A stretch of DNA of 63,618 nucleotides from Paracoccaceae bacterium (GCA_009773375.1 WRPH01000025.1:1-63618), one strand, 5' to 3'; shown: positions 1 through 8,803, counted from the stretch's first letter. Notes: generated by a model not told the origin, from the sequence alone. Translations and numbers: made by a program.

Positions 1-1315
1 CAGCCGGGCGCGCAACTGCCGCCCGCTCTGCCGCAGCCGCCAGCGGCTTGGCAACCGCCGGACGCGAGGCGGTGCCCTTCGCCGCCCCCAAAGCCGGAGC
101 CTTGCCCGCAGGTTCGTCACCCTGTCTGCGGCTGGAAAACGCCATCAAAGCCGCAGCCGAGGGCGGCGGCGGCAGATCATCTTCAATCGTCGGGTTGATC
201 ACCCGCGCGGTTTGCGCCGCAAGCGCCGCCTTGATCGCGCCAACGCCTTGCGGTTCATCCTCGACAGGGCTTTCATCGGCGACATCCAGCGCCATCGGCG
301 CTTCGTCCATTTCGGGCAGGACCACGGCGGGCGGCATCGGCGCAGGCTCCGGCTGCACCATCGGCTCGGCCAGCGTGTCGGCGAGGGCCGCAATCAGATC
401 GCGGTCGTCATCCTGCACATCAGCACGCCATGCGGCTGCGCTTTGCATCTGCGGCAGCTCTTGCGGAAATTCGGCAGGCGCGTCCCAACCCGGTTGATCT
501 GCGGGCAATTCGATTGGGTCCGGCGCGGGCAGCATCTCGGGCTCTGGCGCAATTTCCGGGGCGCTTGGTTCTGGCAGATATTCCGGTTCCGGCAGATCTT
601 CGGGCGCGGGCTGTTCTTGCGGTGTCGGCTGGTCTTCCGGTTCCGGCACATACGCAGGCTCTGGCGCAGGGACCGGTTCCGAAAGCGGTTCAGGCTCGGG
701 CAGTGGCTCTGGTTCGGGCTGATATTCGGGGGCGGGCGGCGCTTCCGGGGCAGGTTCCACCGGAAAGCTGCGTGGCGCTGGCGTCACAGGCCCGACATCA
801 CGTTCAACCGTATCGCCGGGGGATAGCAAGCTTGCCGCCAGTGCCGTCGTGCCAAACCACGGCTCGCCGCGGTACTGGTGATCTTCGGGTGCCGCAACAA
901 AGGCCAGCGGGTTGAACCGATGCTCTGCGGCAAAGCCTTCTGCCTCGGCGAGGGTTTCCTTGGCGATCACCGCAACCTGCACCTCGGGGCCGTCGCCGTG
1001 ATAGTCGAACGCCAGATCGGCCACGTCATAGGGCGTGCGGCCTTCCAGCGCCGCCATCACCTGCACATGGCGGCTGTCGGCATCGGGGCCGGGGGCGTAG
1101 ACGCTGGTATACAGGATCTGATCGTTCGGGATGATCAGCTTTGTGGCAAGACCACGCGGCGAAAGGCCCAAAGCGGTGGCGCGCAAATAGCCCAAAGCCT
1201 CGGGCAAATCTGGCGTGTCCAGTGGAACCGAGCCAACAATCTGCCATCCGCTGCCAGAACGGTGCAGCAGGCTGATGGTCTCGTTCTGGAAGTCGAGTGC
1301 AAAAGCTGGTTTCAT
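1..1315 (-). CDS. Hypothetical protein with Pro/Glu-rich middle, truncated by left edge
   Basis: The frame opens at the ATG at 1315-1313 and runs off the left edge without a stop, so at least 438 residues are present. Residues 1-165 alternate hydrophobic strands and turns (FALDFQNETISLL, LATKLIIPNDQILYT, VQVAVIAKE), which recalls the actin-like fold of GspL/PilM-type proteins; this is a weak inference. Residues about 180-285 are almost pure Pro/Glu pairs (for example PEPEPLPEPEP), followed by an Ala-rich region with scattered acidic and basic residues. I see no signal peptide, no membrane segment in the visible part and no good Shine-Dalgarno. It is transcribed away from the SIMPL gene. Function unknown. 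Confidence 0.7.
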   Translation of the reverse strand, partial: MKPAFALDFQNETISLLHRSGSGWQIVGSVPLDTPDLPEALGYLRATALGLSPRGLATKLIIPNDQILYTSVYAPGPDADSRHVQVMAALEGRTPYDVADLAFDYHGDGPEVQVAVIAKETLAEAEGFAAEHRFNPLAFVAAPEDHQYRGEPWFGTTALAASLLSPGDTVERDVGPVTPAPRSFPVEPAPEAPPAPEYQPEPEPLPEPEPLSEPVPAPEPAYVPEPEDQPTPQEQPAPEDLPEPEYLPEPSAPEIAPEPEMLPAPDPIELPADQPGWDAPAEFPQELPQMQSAAAWRADVQDDDRDLIAALADTLAEPMVQPEPAPMPPAVVLPEMDEAPMALDVADESPVEDEPQGVGAIKAALAAQTARVINPTIEDDLPPPPSAAALMAFSSRRQGDEPAGKAPALGAAKGTASRPAVAKPLAAAAERAAVARPA

Positions 1316-1486
1316 TTCACTGGTCTAGCACGAGGTCAGGGGCGGCGGGAACGCAGCCCGGCGGGTTGCGCCCTTCCTATAGCAGGTTTTTGCCGAAGGA
1401 AAGAAAAAGCCAGAATTGTGCCAAGGTTTGGCTTGCGGCTTTGGCCGCGACAATCCACCTCTGTCTTGCAACTTTTGGAGGTTCTG

Positions 1487-2173
1487 ATGCGTGTGTTGAA
1501 TGCCTTGATGCTGTCTGCGGCGCTTGCGTTGCCGTTTTCCGCCCCCGCCTTTGCCGAAGCGCTGGTCACCGTCACCGGTGAAGCCACCGTCGAGGCCACG
1601 CCCGACATGGCAACGATCTCGCTGGGCGTCACCACCGAAGGCCAGACTGCCGCCGAGGCGATGACCGCGAATTCGAAGGCCTTGCAGGCCGTGGTTGAAC
1701 GGCTGAAGGCCGCCGGGATCGAGGACCGCGATCTGCAGACCTCCAACCTGTCGCTGAACCCGAACTGGGTCGGTTATGATTCGGGCAGCACGCCGAAAAT
1801 CGCGGGCTATGTCGCCTCGAACATGCTGAACGTGCGGGTGCGCGCGCTGGATGGTCTGGGGTCGGTGCTGGATGCGTCAATCGCCGATGGCGCCAACACG
1901 CTGAACGGCATCAGTTTTGAATTGGCAGAGCCGCGCCCGGCGCTGGACGAGGCCCGCAAGGCCGCCGTCGCAGATGCCCGCGCCCGCGCCGCCCTGCTGA
2001 TCGAGGCCGCAGGCGGCACGCTGGGCAAGATCGTCTCGATCACCGAAAACTCCGGCTATGGCAGCCCGATGCCGATGTTCAAATCCGACGCCGCCGCCGC
2101 CCTGGTGCCGGTGGCCGCAGGTCAGATCGGCCTGTCGGCTTCGGTGACGATCAGCTTCGAAATCGCCGAGTAA
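1487..2173 (+). CDS. SIMPL-domain (DUF541) periplasmic protein
   Basis: A 228-residue protein starting at an ATG preceded by TGGAGG at a good distance; the frame is open further upstream but that part is non-coding in style. Residues 1-23 are a typical Sec signal peptide ending SAPAFA. The mature part begins VTVTGEATVEATPDMATISLGV, the usual opening of SIMPL-domain proteins (oligomeric periplasmic or outer-membrane proteins of poorly defined role, sometimes linked to oxidative stress). The length is typical of the family. The gene is monocistronic and is followed by a long hairpin repeat and a strong terminator shared with convergent metY. Confidence 0.85.
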   Translation: MRVLNALMLSAALALPFSAPAFAEALVTVTGEATVEATPDMATISLGVTTEGQTAAEAMTANSKALQAVVERLKAAGIEDRDLQTSNLSLNPNWVGYDSGSTPKIAGYVASNMLNVRVRALDGLGSVLDASIADGANTLNGISFELAEPRPALDEARKAAVADARARAALLIEAAGGTLGKIVSITENSGYGSPMPMFKSDAAAALVPVAAGQIGLSASVTISFEIAE

Positions 2174-2189
2174 ATCCGGGGTCTTTGCC

Positions 2190-2270
2190 TTCACTTTGGT
2201 TCAAGTATCCCCCGCGGAGCGTCCGGCAGATGCGGCGGACCCTCCGGGGGGAGTATTTTTGCCAAGATGA
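2190..2270. repeat. Dispersed intergenic hairpin element, form B copy 1
   Basis: Two related arms face each other. The left arm (about 2190-2220) carries TTGGTTCAAGTATCCCCCG. The right arm (2241-2270) carries GGGAGTATTTTTGCCAAGAT, which is the imperfect reverse complement. Close relatives lie at 10787-10818 and 18656-18743. The element sits between the SIMPL gene stop and the terminator at 2271. Function unknown. Confidence 0.6.
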
Positions 2271-2308
2271 AGCCGGGCGGTGTCTGATCCGGCACCGCCC
2301 GGCTTTAT
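2271..2308. terminator. Bidirectional intrinsic terminator between the SIMPL gene and metY
   Basis: A perfect 12-bp stem (AGCCGGGCGGTG at 2271-2282 pairing with CACCGCCCGGCT at 2293-2304) encloses a 10-base loop and is followed by TTATT on the + strand. It lies between two convergent genes and can end transcription from both. Confidence 0.8.
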
Positions 2309-3595
2309 TCAGGCGGTGGCCAAGGTCAGCGCCTGATCCAGATCGGCGATGATGTCTTTCACATCTTCGATGCCGATGGAAACCCGCACCACATTCGGCG
2401 CGGCCCCGGCGCGGATCTGCGCGTCTTCCTCCAGTTGGCGGTGCGTGGTCGAGGCCGGATGGATGATCAGGCTGCGGGTATCGCCAAGGTTGGCGACATG
2501 GCTGAACAGTTTCAGACTATCGACCAGCTTGACGCAAGCCTCGTAGCCGCCCTTCACCGCAAAGGTGAACAGTGCTCCGGCCCCCTTCGGCACGATCTTT
2601 TCCGCCCGCTTGATGTAGGGCGAGGATTTCAGCCCGGCATAGGTGACGAATTCGACGCGCGGGTCTTGCTCCAGCCAGTCCGCCACGATCTTGGCGTTCT
2701 CGACATGGCGCTGCATCCGCAGCGACAGCGTCTCGATCCCCATCAGGGTATAATGTGCGCCTTGTGGGTTCATCGTCATGCCCAGATCGCGCAGGCCGAC
2801 GGCGATGGAGTGGAAGGTGAAGGCCATCGACCCCAGCGCCGGGTGGAAGGCGAGGCCGTGATAGGCCGGTTCGGGTTGCGACAGGCTGGGGAACTTGTCG
2901 GACGCCGACCAGTCGAACTTGCCGCTGTCCACCACCACGCCGCCGGTGACGGTGCCGTTGCCGGTCAGGTATTTCGTCGCCGAATGCACCACCAGCGTTG
3001 CGCCGTGTTCGATGGGTTTGCACAGGTAGGGGGTGGCGGTGGTGTTATCAACGATCAGCGGAATTCCGGCCTGATCGGCGATGCGGGCCAGCGCGTCCAG
3101 ATCGCTGATATAGCCGCCGGGGTTGGCGATGGTTTCGCAAAAGATCGCGCGGGTGTTTGCGTCAATCGCGTGTTCGACCGCCAGCAGGTCATCGGTATCG
3201 ACGAATTTCGCCGACCAGCCAAAGCGTTTGATGGTCTGGCTGAACTGGGTGATGGTGCCGCCGTAAAGCCGCGACGAGGCGACGATGTTCAGCCCCGGCC
3301 CCATCAGCGGGAACAGCGCCATGATCTGCGCCGCGTGCCCCGACGAGCAGCAGATCGCCCCCGCGCCGCCTTCCAGCGCGCAGACCCGGTTGGCCAGCGC
3401 CGACACGGTCGGGTTGGTCAGGCGGGAATAGATGTAGCCAACCTCTTGCAGATTGAACAGCTTGGCGGCGTGGTCGGCGTCGCGAAACACATAAGCGGTG
3501 GTCTGATAGATCGGCACCTGCCGCGCGCCGGTGGCGGGGTCGGGGGCGGTGCCTGCATGAATGGCGAGGGTGTCGAAGCCGAGGCTGTCGGTCAT
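2309..3595 (-). CDS. metY: O-acetylhomoserine sulfhydrylase (MetY family)
   Basis: A 428-residue PLP enzyme of the Cys/Met metabolism family, which makes homocysteine from O-acetylhomoserine and sulfide. The start at 3595 is supported by TGGAGGAAACC directly before the ATG. Family features: an N-terminal LAIHAG-PDPATGARQVPIYQTTAY region, YSRLTNPT, substrate-region YGGT, and the PLP lysine in VVHSATKYLTGNGT (Lys208). The insert between about residues 225 and 260 and the overall length fit MetY rather than the shorter MetB/MetC/MetZ proteins. Methionine biosynthesis, cytoplasmic. It is alone in its transcription unit and ends at the shared terminator. An O-acetylserine-using variant cannot be excluded. 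Confidence 0.92.
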   Translation of the reverse strand: MTDSLGFDTLAIHAGTAPDPATGARQVPIYQTTAYVFRDADHAAKLFNLQEVGYIYSRLTNPTVSALANRVCALEGGAGAICCSSGHAAQIMALFPLMGPGLNIVASSRLYGGTITQFSQTIKRFGWSAKFVDTDDLLAVEHAIDANTRAIFCETIANPGGYISDLDALARIADQAGIPLIVDNTTATPYLCKPIEHGATLVVHSATKYLTGNGTVTGGVVVDSGKFDWSASDKFPSLSQPEPAYHGLAFHPALGSMAFTFHSIAVGLRDLGMTMNPQGAHYTLMGIETLSLRMQRHVENAKIVADWLEQDPRVEFVTYAGLKSSPYIKRAEKIVPKGAGALFTFAVKGGYEACVKLVDSLKLFSHVANLGDTRSLIIHPASTTHRQLEEDAQIRAGAAPNVVRVSIGIEDVKDIIADLDQALTLATA

Positions 3596-3843
3596 GGTTT
3601 CCTCCAAGATTGACTGGCGACAGGTTAGGCCAAAGGGGGGCAGGCGGGCAACGGCAAAGAAATCGCGCTGTCCGCGTGTGGCTGTGTTTGGAAGTTGTTT
3701 ATTTTCAGGGTGTTATCTTTAGAAATTCAGTCTCTGTTAACAAGTATTCGAAGTGCTGCTTTGATTGCGGGACTTGATCCAGAACAAGGACAATCACCGG
3801 AATCATCGTCATATTCAATAAATCATATACAAGGGATAACCCG

Positions 3844-4548
3844 ATGAAACCGATGCTTTCTCTTTCTGCGATGGCCTTGCTGGTCGGCAGCACCATGGCG
3901 TTCGCCGGTCCGGTGCAGGATTTTGAAACCGCGTTGCGTGCCTCTTACGGCACTTACCGCATCGCGCTGTTTGCCACCAATTCGGGCGACGCCGCCAAAT
4001 CGGCCAAGGCGATGGCGGGTTTTGCCACAAGCTGGGCCGCGCTGAGCGCGAGCTATGGCACCACCCCGCCGCCGCAGTATGAATCCGACGCCGCCTATGC
4101 CGAAACCTTCGCTGCCGTGCAGGCCCAGATCGACGCAGCCAAGGCTGACATCGACGCAGGCGCTTTGCCGAAGGCGCATGAGGCGCTGGAGGGCGTGCGC
4201 GGCGCGATCGGCTCGTTGCACGAACGCAATGATATCGTCAGCTTTTCCGACCGGATGAACGCCTATCACGCTGCGATGGAAGAGGTGCTTGGCCTTGAAC
4301 TGGCCGCGACCGATGCAGTGACGCTGGCCGAACATGCCGGGGTGATGGGCTATCTTGCCGCCGAGATTGTCCGGCTGCCCGCACCCGAAGCGGCGGGCAA
4401 TGCCGATTACGCCAAGCTGCAAGACGCGTTCACCGCCTCTGTCAAAGCCTATTCCGATGCGGTCAAGGCCGGCGACGCCGCCGCGATCAAGGCGGCGGTA
4501 GACGGGCTGAAGGTGCCGTATTCGAAATTCTTCCTGATGTTTGGCTGA
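3844..4548 (+). CDS. Secreted helical protein of unknown function
   Basis: A 234-residue protein with a Sec signal peptide (residues 1 to about 21, cut after STMAFA). The mature part is strongly helical and Ala-rich, with spaced hydrophobics that suggest a helical bundle (HERNDIVSFSDRMNAYHAAMEEV in the middle, ending PYSKFFLMFG). There is no CxxCH, so it is not a c-type cytochrome even though the layout recalls cytochrome c prime or b562 bundles. AAGGGAT lies 8 bases before the ATG. The 248-base upstream gap is noticeably AT-rich in its last 150 bases and probably holds the promoter, but I cannot place -35 and -10 boxes with confidence. Function unknown. Confidence 0.75.
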   Translation: MKPMLSLSAMALLVGSTMAFAGPVQDFETALRASYGTYRIALFATNSGDAAKSAKAMAGFATSWAALSASYGTTPPPQYESDAAYAETFAAVQAQIDAAKADIDAGALPKAHEALEGVRGAIGSLHERNDIVSFSDRMNAYHAAMEEVLGLELAATDAVTLAEHAGVMGYLAAEIVRLPAPEAAGNADYAKLQDAFTASVKAYSDAVKAGDAAAIKAAVDGLKVPYSKFFLMFG

Positions 4549-4619
4549 CCGGGCGGGCCGTAGCGCTTGCGCTGCGGCCGAACCGCCTTAGCATCGGCAA
4601 ACCATCAGGGGGCTTGCCG

Positions 4620-5033
4620 ATGCTGACACCGTTTCACCTTGCCATCCATGTGCATGATCTTGACGCCGCCCGCGCGTTTTACGGCGGCATTCTGGGCTGT
4701 GCCGAAGGCCGCAGCACTGACACCTGGGTCGATTTCAACTTCTTCGGCCATCAGCTGAGCCTGCATCTGGGCCAGCCCTTTGCCACCACCAATACCGGCA
4801 AGGTCGGCAGCCATATGGTGCCGATGCCGCATATGGGGCTGGTGCTGCACTTGCCTGACTGGCAGGCGCTGGCCGAAAAGCTGACCGCGCGAGGCGTGGA
4901 TTTCGTGCTGCCGCCCTCGGTACGGTTTCAGGGCGAACCCGGCGAGCAATGGACGATGTTCTTCCGTGATCCGTCAGGAAACCCCATCGAGATCAAGGGG
5001 TTCCCAAGCCTCGACGGGGTTTTTGCGCATTAG
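4620..5033 (+). CDS. VOC (glyoxalase/bleomycin resistance) family protein
   Basis: A 137-residue protein starting at ATG 4620 (AGGGGG at 4607-4612; an in-frame TTG at 4614 is too close to the ribosome site). The first beta-alpha-beta unit reads FHLAIHVHDLDAARAFYGGILG and the second ends WTMFFRDPSGNPIEIKGF, the usual paired VOC half-sites. Probable metal ligands are His10, a central His in the GLVLHL strand and the Glu of PIEIKG. VOC proteins include lyases, dioxygenases and resistance proteins, so the substrate cannot be named. It converges on the RTX-like gene with only 15 bases between them. Confidence 0.82.
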   Translation: MLTPFHLAIHVHDLDAARAFYGGILGCAEGRSTDTWVDFNFFGHQLSLHLGQPFATTNTGKVGSHMVPMPHMGLVLHLPDWQALAEKLTARGVDFVLPPSVRFQGEPGEQWTMFFRDPSGNPIEIKGFPSLDGVFAH

Positions 5034-5048
5034 CCTGCCCGCGTGTTG

Positions 5049-6308
5049 TCAGACCAGCCAGATATCTGCCGCCGTCAGAACGGCACCGCTTTGCAGATCG
5101 GCCACAATCAGCGCCTCGCGCGCACCGGAGCCGTCACGATCAAACCACAGGGTTTGATCGGTGGTGTTGAAGATGAAGTAATCGTTCGCGTCCAGCGCCA
5201 GATTGTCGGCCGCGATCACAAAATGATCCGCCGACAGCGTCCCCACGCCACCGGTGTAGCCAAAGCTGGCGGCGTCGATCTCGATCCGGTCAAAGTAGCG
5301 GGTGAAATCCGCAATCACATCGCCGCGCCCGTTCCAGCTGCTGAACACGAAGGTATCCGCGCCGTTGCCGCCGACCAGATAATCCTTGGCCTTGCCGCCA
5401 TCCAGCCGGTCGTTGCCATCGCCGCCGGTCAGCGTATCGGCCCCCGCGCCGCCGTTCAGGCCATTGTCAGCGGCATTGCCGGTCAGCCGGTCTGACCCGC
5501 TGCCTGCGGTGACATTCTCGATGCTGGTATAGCGGTCACCCAGCACCGCATCGCCACGGTTGCGGGCCGCATTGCTCAGGTCCAGCGTGATCGAGCTGGT
5601 CAGATACGAAAAATCCAGCAGATCGGTGCCATAGCCGCCTTGCACGGTTTCGGCAGAGTTGCCCAGGATGAAGCGGTCGTTGCCGTCGCCCCCCTGAATA
5701 GCGCCGACAACAACCCCGCCGCGGCCGTCATAAAGATCGTCGCCGCCGTTCAGGTCGATGCCGCCGCGAATCACGCCAGAGTTGGTGACATGGTCGGTAT
5801 AGATGTTGCCCTGAAAGGCACGGCCCGCCGATTCGAGCGTGCCGGAGTTGATGAACTCCAACGTGCCTGAACCGAATTTGTTCCAGATTCCGAAACGATC
5901 CCCGATCATGGTGCCGGTGTTGATCACCGTCGTGGTGCCGCCATCGCGCACAAACAGGCTGGCGGCGGTGCCAAAGGCGACGATGCTGCCGTGGTTTTCC
6001 AACCGGCTGCCGATCCCATCCAGAATCACGCCATCGGCATCGTCCACCACCCCATCACCGCCTGCCGTGACGCTGCCACCGACTTGAATGATGACGGTTT
6101 GCGCGGTGTCGGTGCCGATGGTGTTGATGCCGTCATCCTGTGCCACGACGTGGCCCTCGACAACAATCTGATGCGTGCCGCTGAACGTGATCACCGCATC
6201 GCTGTCCAGCGACGTGATCGTGATGCCGGCGCCGATGTGCAGATCATCGTTTCCAGACAGGATATAAACATGGCCAAGGGTGGTTTGGGAGGTGGCTTCG
6301 ATCAGCAT
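5049..6308 (-). CDS. RTX-like calcium-binding secreted protein
   Basis: A 419-residue protein without an N-terminal signal peptide. Residues about 262-320 hold nonapeptide calcium-binding repeats (GSGSDRLTGN, LNGGAGADTLTGGDGNDRLDGG, GGNGADTFVF). The last 105 residues resemble the C-terminal domain of repeat-in-toxin proteins exported by type I secretion (DVIADFTRYFDRIEID, FNTTDQTLWFDRDG, ending in a hydrophobic LTAADIWLV). The N-terminal 250 residues are beta-rich and look like a parallel beta-helix (NTGTMIGDRFGI, NSGTLESAG, NSGVIRGGIDL repeat about every 20 residues). There is no catalytic motif, so it may be a surface or matrix protein. No type I exporter genes are in the window. Confidence 0.85.
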   Translation of the reverse strand: MLIEATSQTTLGHVYILSGNDDLHIGAGITITSLDSDAVITFSGTHQIVVEGHVVAQDDGINTIGTDTAQTVIIQVGGSVTAGGDGVVDDADGVILDGIGSRLENHGSIVAFGTAASLFVRDGGTTTVINTGTMIGDRFGIWNKFGSGTLEFINSGTLESAGRAFQGNIYTDHVTNSGVIRGGIDLNGGDDLYDGRGGVVVGAIQGGDGNDRFILGNSAETVQGGYGTDLLDFSYLTSSITLDLSNAARNRGDAVLGDRYTSIENVTAGSGSDRLTGNAADNGLNGGAGADTLTGGDGNDRLDGGKAKDYLVGGNGADTFVFSSWNGRGDVIADFTRYFDRIEIDAASFGYTGGVGTLSADHFVIAADNLALDANDYFIFNTTDQTLWFDRDGSGAREALIVADLQSGAVLTAADIWLV

Positions 6309-6338
6309 GGTTTACTCGCTATTCAGGTAATCAATAGA

Positions 6339-6418
6339 AGCTTTTGCTACCATGATTTTGCCACAATGTCGCCCCGGCTTTGCTGCAATCTTGCCGGGGC
6401 CTTCCCGTTGCAAAAGCT
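6339..6418. repeat. Nested inverted repeats between the RTX-like and glycosyltransferase genes
   Basis: Outer 9-base arms AGCTTTTGC (6339-6347) and GCAAAAGCT (6410-6418) enclose an inner hairpin with GCCCCGGC (6371-6378) and GCCGGGGC (6393-6400). There is no U-tract on either side. It could end glycosyltransferase transcription or stabilise an RNA end. Confidence 0.4.
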
Positions 6419-6497
6419 GTGATGGTTGCGGTGGGCTTGCGTCGGATCGCCGCCTTGGCCGAAAACGCCGGGATCGAAGACATCTGCCGTGGCCGGG

Positions 6498-7499
6498 CTA
6501 GAGCAGCCACAGCCCTTCGCGTTTCAGCACAAACCGAATCGCCTGTTCGCGGCGGGGCAGGTCGGAGCGGTCGAACAGCGCGCGCACCTTGCGGCCCCGG
6601 TTCTGGTAGATCATCAGTTTGGCGGGTTCATGGTCGCGCAAGATCCGCCGCAGTTCCTTGCGGCCTGCGACTTCTTCCAGCACCGCAACCACCCGGTCGC
6701 TTTCGCGGGCATAGAGCAGCGGCAGGCTGCGATAATGGCAGGTAACGTCGCCATCCAAGCCTGCCAGATCCGGCCCCGGACGGCCACCGCCGAACGAGTG
6801 GATCACCAAAGGCAGCGCGATCTGGTCGAGCCACGGGTAAAGTTCCTGACAGACCAGCGCCTCGGGGCGGTCATCGCGGATGGCGCGGGCATAATCCAGA
6901 AACCGCGCGCCGAACGCCTTCGGGCTGGCGTGAAAGAACCAGCCGGCGTTGAAATACAGGAACCGCTGCCAGTAATTCTGCGGCTGGGTCAGATCGAGCG
7001 TGTCGTCAAAGCTGAGCCCGAATTTATCGTATAGCGATTTCCAGACTGTTGCCAGATCCGGCCCATAAAGCTCTTGCTGCGGCCAAGTGCCCTCGCGCCG
7101 CATCGACGCCGAGGGTTTGGCAAAATCAAAGCCGACTTGCGCGAAATCGCCGGTGATCAGCGTGTCGGTATCCAGAAACAGGAACGGCGCATCCGGCAGG
7201 GCGGCCAGCGCCTCGATCTTGTTGCCATGCGGATAGGCCTGGCCAAAATGCTGCGCCTCGAATGGCAGGATTTCCGCGCCAAGGTCTGCCAGCATGGCGC
7301 GCACCGTTGCGTCGGTAATGGCAGGGTTTCTTGGCCAAAGCCGGTTCTGCTGCGGTTCTGCCAGATACAGCTTTCCGGCGAAATCCGGGTTGGTGGCGCG
7401 CAGCGACGCCGCCAGCAGCAGAGCTTCGTATTGCAGCCGCCCGGATTGCACCACGGCGAGGATATTGAACGCTTGCCGCACGGGGGAATGCTCGGTCAT
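6498..7499 (-). CDS. Glycosyltransferase-like protein (GT-A type, DxD motif)
   Basis: A 333-residue soluble protein. The opening FNILAVVQSGRLQYEALLLAASLRAT and the motif FLFLDTDTLITGDF (Asp110-Thr-Asp112) match the nucleotide-sugar binding half of GT-A folds, in which the DxD binds metal and UDP-sugar. A tryptophan/aromatic-rich region follows (NYWQRFLYFNAGWFFHASP), as in GT8-like enzymes. There is no signal peptide or membrane segment. Donor and acceptor are unknown. It lies upstream of, and on the same strand as, the RTX-like gene, but a 189-base gap with an inverted repeat separates them. Confidence 0.65.
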   Translation of the reverse strand: MTEHSPVRQAFNILAVVQSGRLQYEALLLAASLRATNPDFAGKLYLAEPQQNRLWPRNPAITDATVRAMLADLGAEILPFEAQHFGQAYPHGNKIEALAALPDAPFLFLDTDTLITGDFAQVGFDFAKPSASMRREGTWPQQELYGPDLATVWKSLYDKFGLSFDDTLDLTQPQNYWQRFLYFNAGWFFHASPKAFGARFLDYARAIRDDRPEALVCQELYPWLDQIALPLVIHSFGGGRPGPDLAGLDGDVTCHYRSLPLLYARESDRVVAVLEEVAGRKELRRILRDHEPAKLMIYQNRGRKVRALFDRSDLPRREQAIRFVLKREGLWLL

Positions 7500-7588
7500 A
7501 CTGTCTCTGACGGGGTTTTGCCCCGGTTACTGGCTTTGCAATATCTATAGGTGCGAACGCGGGGCGACAAAAGCGAAAGGACAAAAAG

Positions 7589-8008
7589 ATGCGGAGGATT
7601 TTGTGGATTGTTGCGGTCTTGGCGACAATGCCGGGGGCGGGTTTGGCGCAAAGCTTTACCACGGCGGCGGAAATCAAGCCGATCCTGGAAGCCACCCGCA
7701 GCGCTTGGGTGGCGGTGCGCGAATATGACGGCCGCGATCTGGTGTATTTCACCCATCTGATGGCCTGGCGCTGCGGTATTGCCGAAATCCGCTATGGGCT
7801 GAACGGCACCGCCGCCGAAACCCTGCTGCCGATGGAGCCGTGCTATGAAACCGAGGCGGTGCCGAACGCGCTGAAGCCGGATTCGGGGGTGGAGATTTAC
7901 CTGAACGAAGCCTTGGGTTCAGTGCAAAGCGTGGCGGTGCGGTTGCTGATGGACGACGGCAGCGAACTTGTCGCCGATTACCCCCGCGCCGCCGTGCTGA
8001 TGCCTTAA
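7589..8008 (+). CDS. Small secreted protein, unknown function
   Basis: A 139-residue protein with a Sec signal peptide (MRRILWIVAVLATMPGAGLA, cut near residue 21) and GAAAGGA before the ATG. The mature part contains two cysteines (WRCGIAEIRYG and MEPCYETEAVPN) that could form a disulfide, and ends LVADYPRAAVLMP. No family recognised. It is divergent from the glycosyltransferase gene and convergent with the amidinotransferase-fold gene, with 3 bases between the stop codons, so no terminator fits between them. Confidence 0.7.
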   Translation: MRRILWIVAVLATMPGAGLAQSFTTAAEIKPILEATRSAWVAVREYDGRDLVYFTHLMAWRCGIAEIRYGLNGTAAETLLPMEPCYETEAVPNALKPDSGVEIYLNEALGSVQSVAVRLLMDDGSELVADYPRAAVLMP

Positions 8009-8011
8009 GCC

Positions 8012-8803
8012 TTACGGCTTTGGCGTGAAGCGCAAAGACAGGCAGGACATGCCGCCATCCAGCTTGGCGCATTCGGAATTGCCGATCTCGCGCACGTTAT
8101 AGCCCGCCTGTTCCAGCGTGGCGCGGGTGTTCGGGAACCCGGCGGGCATGATCACCAGATCGTTGAAGCGGATGGTATTGGCGCAAGCCTCTTCGCCATC
8201 GGCCACATGGATCACCTTGTAGCCTGCAAAGCAGCCGGACTCTGCCAGCCGTTTGGTGGACAGGATGGTTTCGCCGTCGAGCAGCGAACAGTCGGTCTTG
8301 AAATGCAACACACCCGGCGGGGTGAAGACTTCGCGCACGCTATGGCCCCAGGGCGCGATCCGCCGGGTCAGCTCAGCCACCCCGGCGGCATTGGTGCGGG
8401 CAGAGCGGCCAACCAGCACTTCGGTTTCCGTCACCAGAATATCGCCGCCTTCAATGAAACTGTCAGCGCCTTCGATCTGCACCACCTGACCATAAAGCGC
8501 TGCCAGATGCGGCGCCATTTCCGCAGCCTCGCCCAGCCGCGACGGCGCGCCGGGGCGCATCACCACAGCACCTTCCGGCAGGCAAAGCGCGGTATCCTCG
8601 ACAAACACCGAATCCGGGAACGCCTCCAGCGCTGGCAGTTCCACCACCACCGCGCCGGTGGAGCGTAGCGCTGCAACATATTCGGCATGATGCGCCTGCA
8701 TCAGCGCCAGATCCGGGGTGCCGGTATCAACGGCGCGCAGGCCCGCCACGATGCTGGCCGAAGGACGGCGGGTGATGGCGTGGCTGAAGGTGAAAGACCG
8801 CAT
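8012..8803 (-). CDS. Dimethylarginine dimethylaminohydrolase (DDAH)-like amidinotransferase-fold hydrolase
   Basis: A 263-residue protein starting at 8803 (GGAG upstream; the frame extends further but lacks a ribosome site). Hallmarks of the DDAH/arginine deiminase fold: PDSVFVEDTA (residues 63-72), EGGDILV, catalytic His167 in GVLHFKTDCS and catalytic Cys254 near the C-terminus in LDGGMSCLSLRF. DDAH converts methylated arginine to citrulline and methylamine; related enzymes act on other guanidines, so the substrate is inferred. Cytoplasmic. It lies downstream of tRNA-Tyr on the same strand but beyond its terminator. Confidence 0.85.
   Translation of the reverse strand: MRSFTFSHAITRRPSASIVAGLRAVDTGTPDLALMQAHHAEYVAALRSTGAVVVELPALEAFPDSVFVEDTALCLPEGAVVMRPGAPSRLGEAAEMAPHLAALYGQVVQIEGADSFIEGGDILVTETEVLVGRSARTNAAGVAELTRRIAPWGHSVREVFTPPGVLHFKTDCSLLDGETILSTKRLAESGCFAGYKVIHVADGEEACANTIRFNDLVIMPAGFPNTRATLEQAGYNVREIGNSECAKLDGGMSCLSLRFTPKP

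Noticed and set aside
212..915. Several long open frames on the + strand (up to about 200 residues)
   Set aside because: They are Arg/Gly/Ala-rich and antisense to the Pro/Glu-rich gene on the minus strand; no ribosome site or family features.
3705..3896. Short minus-strand frame in the AT-rich region before the secreted helical protein gene
   Set aside because: No ribosome site or family; overlaps the start and signal peptide of the + strand gene.
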